Assembly (NCBI GenBank): GCA_017561105.1
Contig: JAFZDR010000201.1
Span: 1 to 17,521, forward strand
DNA: 17,521 nt
Direction: 5' to 3'
From: Alistipes sp.
Lineage (GTDB): Bacteria > Bacteroidota > Bacteroidia > Bacteroidales > Rikenellaceae
Shown: one piece after another, positions 13,721-17,521 of the stretch
Numbering within the stretch: the first letter of the stretch is position 1
Layout: each line of letters starts with the position of its first letter
Translations under genes and position numbers: made by a program
Notes under the pieces: model-generated
Database searches by the model: none
Told to the model about the DNA's origin: nothing
The model's input: only the letters and a program-made list of their open reading frames with translations

Positions 13721-16672
13721 TTACTTTACAAGAGCCTTATTACCTACTCCGTCGATACATATCTCGAGCGGATTATCAAAACGAACGCATCGCACAAAAT
13801 CACTCTCGTAGGTTGCCGGCATTGCATTCAACTTATCGAAATCGAGCGAGCCGTCATTGATGTACGGATTTACTGTTATATAACCCACGCCAAAAGAGGT
13901 CAGATTTTGGAAGAAGTGAGTACCCTGACTCGGCTCGATGCGGAAGTTATCCAGGCCGCACTCGACAATAACCTTTGCCTCGGAGATATCGCTCCACTTT
14001 ACAGGCACTCCAAGCCAAGGATTACTTGAGCCCCAACGACCAAAGCCCACAAGTACATAGCCGCGACCCTCCTCACGCATCTTGGCATTAAGACGGGTAA
14101 CCTCCTCGGCAATCTTCTCGGTAGATGCAGGATTGAAGTTCTCCTCACGCAGATAGACAACATCGCATACGCCATTCACGGCACCCGTACCGAGTGCGCT
14201 CTCCGAGTATATCAGAGCGTCGGAGGTATCGACCTTCGACCAATCTACCGCCGCACCTGCCGCACCCTCGGCAATAGGGCGAATCTGCAACACATTAAAT
14301 ATATTGAGTTTGTCGCCTCGATCGAGATTAGCGGCGAACTCAATCTCCACGCAGCACTTCATCTCGCGCTCGGCTATAGCCAACAGCTCGACCAAAATCT
14401 CGGCCAACGGGAAGGTGTTATACTTCAATATATGGGCAAATGTGATAACCTTTATACCCTCGACCAACGACGAATCGGTCATACGCATATTCTGCATATC
14501 CCAGGTCGATGCAACATGTTTTATATTGCGGAACGAGCCACAATCGGCAATCTTTATCTTCTCGAGATTTACAGCATCATCCAACGAAGTCTTAAACTTA
14601 TCGGGCTGCAAATTAAGGGCATACATCACCTGCTGCGTATCGCGCATGGCAAGTGCCGGCACCGAAGTCTGCAATATATTTTGCGGATACTTAGGCGAGA
14701 AGCGCAACACCTGCTCGCCATCAACCACCGCCTTGCCCAATCCGAAGGCTACCTTCGCAATACCATCCTCGGCACGCTCGTAGCCTATAGGATAGTAGTT
14801 CAAGGAGCGAGCCACACCCGACAATGTAGGGAAGTAGTAGCCTTGATCCTCCGAGCCGCACACCTCCTCGATTACGATTGCCATCTTCTCCTCCGAAATC
14901 ACATTCGCGGTAGCTGCAATATAGGCACGCGACGATGCAAAATAGACCGAAGCATAGACACTCTTAATAGCCTTCGACAATAGGCGCAACTCCTGATCCT
15001 CGTTCTCGGTGTGAGGAATCATATATGTTGAGTAGATACCCGCAAATGGCTGATAGTACGAATCTTCGAGCTTCGACGACGATCGAATTGCCAACGGCTT
15101 GCGCACATGGCGAATAAAGACGCGCAGTGCATCCATCAAATCCTGCGGCAGGATCGACGCGACAAACTCCGACAAGATCTCGGCATCGCTGACATCGGCG
15201 TTGATGACATATTGAAGTCCGTTCTCGATGATAAAGCGATCGAAATACTCGGTCGTAATAACAAATGTTCGCGGCACAAGCACTCGCACACCCTCCCACT
15301 TGTTGTAGAGGTTGTACTTCTGCAAGATATGGTTCATAAAAGCCAAACCGCGAGCCTTACCACCGAGTGAGCCATTGCCCAACTTGGAGAACCAGATGGC
15401 ATCGTTATATGTTTCGGTAGAAAATCGCGCCACAACGCCCAAACCCTGCTTGATACGATAGTCGCGGATACTGTCTGTCAGGAAGGCACGCACTTCGGCC
15501 AAGTCCGAGAACTCATTCATTGTCAATGCTCTGAATGAGTTTCCGAGCGAAAAGATACCTCGCGCAAAGAGCCACTTCGAGAGATATGTCGTAGATACCA
15601 CTCTGTAGAGAATCTCGTCGGATACAGTGTGAAGCAGGCGCTCCAAGCCGTAGAGGTCGTGCGCACGCGCCACCTCCTCGTGCGAGAATGGGTCGGTGAG
15701 TACGAAATCACCGAAAGCGCAGGCGCGACTGATATATTCGCTCAACTCGAGCAAGAGTGTTTTCGAATTCTTAACGATAAATCCCACTCCCAACTCCTCG
15801 GCAACAGAACGCATAGAGGCCTGCGACGACTGCATAAGGAACGGCATCTCGGGGTTATCGTCGCGGATAAGGTTACACAGGTCTATTCCCGCATCGAGTT
15901 TCTCCATGCAAGGGTCATCGTTCTTGTGGAGCACAAAGCCGATATCCGAGATCACACCGAGCAAATTCTGCTTGTATCGCTCGTACAATGCCACAGCATC
16001 GTCGTAGTTGGTCGCCATCAAAATCTTCGGACGGGCACGCTTACGCATAATCTGCTGATTTTCGTTCAGCGCATCACGCACCGAAGCTATATTCTGCTGC
16101 AGCACCAACTTATAGAGCGCAGGGAGATAGGTCGAATAGTAACGGATAGAGTCCTCAACCAGCAAAATAGCCTGTACACCCACCTCCAAGATATCGTGGT
16201 CGGCATTCAGCGAGTCCTCCAAGAGTTTGATAATGGCGATGATAAGGTCGGTGGAGTTGTTCCAACAGAAGATCTTATCTATCGCGGTAGTTCGATTTTC
16301 ACTAATTCGGCGATGAATCTCCTTGGTGGTATTTGTCAGAAGCACTATAGGTGTCGTAGGCTGCAGAACCTTCATCTGCTCGGCAAATGAGAAGACATCG
16401 ATATTTCCGACATTGTACATAGTCATAACGAGATCGAACTTTTCGCCCGACTCGACCAACGCGAGAGCCTCCGTAGGGGTTTCAACTCGCGATATTGCAG
16501 GGGGATTACTCAAGTTCAGTTCGATATACTCGCGCTGAATACGAGCCTCGATACGACCATCCTCCTCGAGGGCATAGCTGTCGTAACTATCGCAAACTAA
16601 GAGTATTCGACGAATACGGGCGCTCATCAGCGAACCGTAATCCAGGCCTATTTCGTTATGTGCTACATCCAT
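13721..16672 (-). CDS. PPDK_N (PEP/pyruvate-binding) protein with two receiver-like domains
   Basis: A 983-residue multidomain protein. Residues about 20-153 look like a degenerate receiver: RRILLVCDS at the start, VMTM where the phospho-accepting Asp should be, then IVLLTNT. Residues about 167-313 form a second receiver-like domain with LLVEDS (170-175), candidate phospho-acceptor D243 (VISDIGF), QSSQ near 281 and K301 (FIVKNSK). An ATP-grasp PPDK_N domain follows (about 430-800): LGGKARGLAFM, LAIRSSSKLEDS (527-538), PFAGIYSTY and VLQIRPI. The last 180 residues include GRWGSSNPWLGVPV and EPSQGTHFFQN, which I cannot assign. There is no phosphohistidine swivel domain and no PEP-binding TIM barrel, so it is not a complete PEP synthase. 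It may be a signal-controlled ATP-dependent phosphotransferase. The start ATG at 16672 sits 20 bases after a perfect -7 box; an internal ATG at 16627 is a possible alternative. Confidence 0.88.
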   Translation of the reverse strand: MDVAHNEIGLDYGSLMSARIRRILLVCDSYDSYALEEDGRIEARIQREYIELNLSNPPAISRVETPTEALALVESGEKFDLVMTMYNVGNIDVFSFAEQMKVLQPTTPIVLLTNTTKEIHRRISENRTTAIDKIFCWNNSTDLIIAIIKLLEDSLNADHDILEVGVQAILLVEDSIRYYSTYLPALYKLVLQQNIASVRDALNENQQIMRKRARPKILMATNYDDAVALYERYKQNLLGVISDIGFVLHKNDDPCMEKLDAGIDLCNLIRDDNPEMPFLMQSSQASMRSVAEELGVGFIVKNSKTLLLELSEYISRACAFGDFVLTDPFSHEEVARAHDLYGLERLLHTVSDEILYRVVSTTYLSKWLFARGIFSLGNSFRALTMNEFSDLAEVRAFLTDSIRDYRIKQGLGVVARFSTETYNDAIWFSKLGNGSLGGKARGLAFMNHILQKYNLYNKWEGVRVLVPRTFVITTEYFDRFIIENGLQYVINADVSDAEILSEFVASILPQDLMDALRVFIRHVRKPLAIRSSSKLEDSYYQPFAGIYSTYMIPHTENEDQELRLLSKAIKSVYASVYFASSRAYIAATANVISEEKMAIVIEEVCGSEDQGYYFPTLSGVARSLNYYPIGYERAEDGIAKVAFGLGKAVVDGEQVLRFSPKYPQNILQTSVPALAMRDTQQVMYALNLQPDKFKTSLDDAVNLEKIKIADCGSFRNIKHVASTWDMQNMRMTDSSLVEGIKVITFAHILKYNTFPLAEILVELLAIAEREMKCCVEIEFAANLDRGDKLNIFNVLQIRPIAEGAAGAAVDWSKVDTSDALIYSESALGTGAVNGVCDVVYLREENFNPASTEKIAEEVTRLNAKMREEGRGYVLVGFGRWGSSNPWLGVPVKWSDISEAKVIVECGLDNFRIEPSQGTHFFQNLTSFGVGYITVNPYINDGSLDFDKLNAMPATYESDFVRCVRFDNPLEICIDGVGNKALVK

Positions 16673-16692
16673 AATTTATCCGTTTCTAACCA

Positions 16693-16700
16693 CAAATTTA
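16693..16700 (-). promoter_or_regulatory. Predicted -7 promoter box for the PPDK_N gene
   Basis: Read on the minus strand this is TAAATTTG, a full match to TAnnTTTG, 20 bases before the ATG at 16672. The -33 region is weak (GTTC about 20 bases upstream). Confidence 0.6.
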
Positions 16701-16743
16701 GTTTTTTATTGCGTTTTTTGGAACTTTCTCGGCAAAAAATCGC

Positions 16744-16751
16744 TATCTTTA
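16744..16751 (+). promoter_or_regulatory. Predicted -7 promoter box for the C_GCAxxG_C_C gene
   Basis: TATCTTTA matches seven of the eight -7 consensus positions and lies 23 bases before the ATG at 16775. A TTTTTTG run ending at 16720 may be the -33 element, at a slightly long spacing of 23 bases. The box is about 50 bases from the divergent PPDK_N promoter. Confidence 0.45.
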
Positions 16752-16774
16752 CCGAAAATATACCATTTTTCACG

Positions 16775-17242
16775 ATGAATGAATTAAAAATAGATGCCGA
16801 AGAGCGTGCTTTGCGTGCCAAGGAGTTCTTCAACCAGGGATACAACTGCGCACAAGCCGTAGCTTTGGCATACGCCGATATCACAGGGCTCGACGAGAGC
16901 ACTGTAGCAACAATTACCGCATCGTTTGGCGGTGGAATGGGACGATTGCGCGAAGTGTGCGGTGCTGTTAGCGGAATGTCATTTTTGGCATCGTTCATAT
17001 CGCCCTGCCCTACTGCCGACAATGCCGAAGCGAAGAAGGCAAACTATGCGCTTGTACAGCACTTTGCCGAGCAGTTCCGCCAGCAGAACGGCAATATAGT
17101 ATGTCGCTCGTTGCTCGGACTCGACCACCCGAAGGATGAGCCTACGCCGTCACCACGCACTGCAGAATACTACAAGAAGCGCCCTTGCGCCGAGTATGTT
17201 TACGATGCAGCGTTAATCGTTGGCAACTACCTCGAGAAATAG
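16775..17242 (+). CDS. C_GCAxxG_C_C family redox protein
   Basis: A 155-residue member of the C_GCAxxG_C_C family, small proteins with conserved cysteines thought to have a redox or metal-related role; the function is not established. The family pattern is clear: GYNCAQAV with C25, FGGGMGRLREVCGAVSGM (51-68) with the CGA core at C62, C78 (ISPCPT), C110 (IVCRSLLG) and C138 (RPCAEYVYDAA). There is no signal peptide, so it is probably cytoplasmic. ATG 16775 is chosen because it fits the family N-terminus and follows a -7 box. An upstream in-frame ATG at 16658 would run through the promoter region and overlap the divergent gene. The gene is divergent from the PPDK_N gene, and the two may share regulation. 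Confidence 0.9.
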   Translation: MNELKIDAEERALRAKEFFNQGYNCAQAVALAYADITGLDESTVATITASFGGGMGRLREVCGAVSGMSFLASFISPCPTADNAEAKKANYALVQHFAEQFRQQNGNIVCRSLLGLDHPKDEPTPSPRTAEYYKKRPCAEYVYDAALIVGNYLEK

Positions 17243-17283
17243 AGAACTAAAAATAAAATTTCAAATAATTCAAAATTGGAGAT

Positions 17284-17382
17284 GATTGAGAAATTTTGTG
17301 CGTTGCAAGGCGACAAATCCGCAGCATAGTAGACCTATGTGAGGAATTTGGCAACCGCAGCAAGGTGCAAAATTTACCAATC
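17284..17382. repeat. About 100-base imperfect inverted repeat
   Basis: The region between the C_GCAxxG_C_C gene and the RidA gene is one long interrupted inverted repeat. The left arm begins GATTGAGAAATTTTGTG, and the reverse complement of the right arm begins GATTGGTAAATTTTGCA. Inner pairs include TTGC (17303-17306) with GCAA (17360-17363), CAAATCC (17314-17320) with GGAATTTG (17343-17350), and CATAG (17325-17329) with CTATG (17335-17339) around a five-base loop. It could be a MITE- or REP-like interspersed element, a terminator or a structured leader. No second copy is seen in this window. Confidence 0.7.
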
Positions 17383-17414
17383 AGAACAATTTTATAACAA
17401 ACAGCAATACTTAT

Positions 17415-17521
17415 ATGACAAAAGTTATCACTATCGCGGCACAGAACGCACCAAAAGCAGTAGGTCCTTATTCGCAGGCTCGCAAGGCTGTAGAGGCCGA
17501 GGCAACACTCTATGTTTCGGG
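17415..17521 (+). CDS. ridA: RidA family protein (3' end outside window)
   Basis: The first 35 codons of a RidA/YjgF/UK114 protein, which hydrolyses reactive enamine and imine intermediates released by PLP enzymes such as threonine dehydratase. The visible sequence starts MTKVITIAAQNAPKA and contains the family hallmark VGPYSQA (16-22), followed by the start of the strand TLYVSG. The catalytic arginine and other C-terminal motifs lie beyond the window. The ATG at 17415 matches the usual family N-terminus. The gene is about 170 bases downstream of the C_GCAxxG_C_C gene, separated by the inverted repeat. No clear -7 box is visible in the short stretch between the repeat and the start. Confidence 0.88.
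   Translation, partial: MTKVITIAAQNAPKAVGPYSQARKAVEAEATLYVS

Noticed and set aside
15629..16390. A 253-codon plus-strand open frame
   Set aside because: It is antisense to the receiver region of the PPDK_N gene and has no domain or plausible start context.
13721..16672. Canonical phosphoenolpyruvate synthase
   Set aside because: Only the PPDK_N ATP-grasp portion is visible; the phosphohistidine domain and TIM barrel are missing.
16658..16774. N-terminal extension of the C_GCAxxG_C_C gene
   Set aside because: It would overlap the start of the divergent gene and both predicted promoters, and the added residues do not match the family.
17282..17329. A 15-codon frame (MIEKFCALQGDKSAA) within the inverted repeat
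   Set aside because: It is short, coincides with the repeat arm and has no independent support as a gene.

Overview
The window looks like a chromosomal segment of a gut-type Bacteroidales bacterium. An Alistipes-like member (Rikenellaceae) is my best guess, but no rRNA or marker gene here proves it. The reasons are several lipoproteins, TAnnTTTG-type -7 promoter boxes in front of most transcription units, few Shine-Dalgarno sequences, and typical Bacteroidetes families: a DsbD with a C-terminal thioredoxin domain, degenerate FKBP-like lipoproteins, and a PPDK_N protein with receiver-like domains. Coding density is high and no intergenic gap exceeds about 220 bases. I see no tRNA, rRNA, insertion sequence, phage gene or CRISPR array.

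Layout. (1) Positions 1-1372 (-) hold the N-terminal 457 codons of an unrecognised surface lipoprotein that runs off the left edge. A strong hairpin terminator (1529-1572) separates it from the next operon. (2) Positions 7760 to 1590 (-) form a compact five-gene operon: a short FKBP-like lipoprotein, a long two-domain FKBP-like lipoprotein with a Tyr/Asn-rich insert, an RlmI-type 23S rRNA methyltransferase, PrmA (ribosomal protein L11 methyltransferase) and a DsbD-type disulfide reductase. The first three junctions each have a gap of exactly four bases. The operon mixes envelope folding and redox functions with ribosome modification. (3) ruvA (7828-8421, -) sits upstream and is divergent from the next unit. 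(4) Positions 8547 to 13668 (+) form a probable six-gene operon: a small Cys-rich membrane protein, a secreted protein of unknown function, a LuxE-like acyl-protein synthetase, a LicD-family protein, a GT2 glycosyltransferase and a secreted glycerophosphodiesterase. It ends in a 19-bp hairpin terminator. Its likely theme is decoration of an envelope glycan or glycolipid. (5) Positions 13721-16672 (-) encode a 983-residue protein with two receiver-like domains, a PPDK_N ATP-grasp domain and an unassigned C-terminal domain. It has no PEP-synthase His domain or TIM barrel. (6) Divergent from it is a C_GCAxxG_C_C redox-family gene (16775-17242, +). A roughly 100-base imperfect inverted repeat follows, and then the first 35 codons of a RidA-family gene.

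The strongest candidates for undescribed biology are the receiver/PPDK_N fusion, the LuxE-like/LicD/GT2/GDPD cassette, and the FKBP-like lipoprotein whose flap loop carries a Tyr/Asn low-complexity tract.
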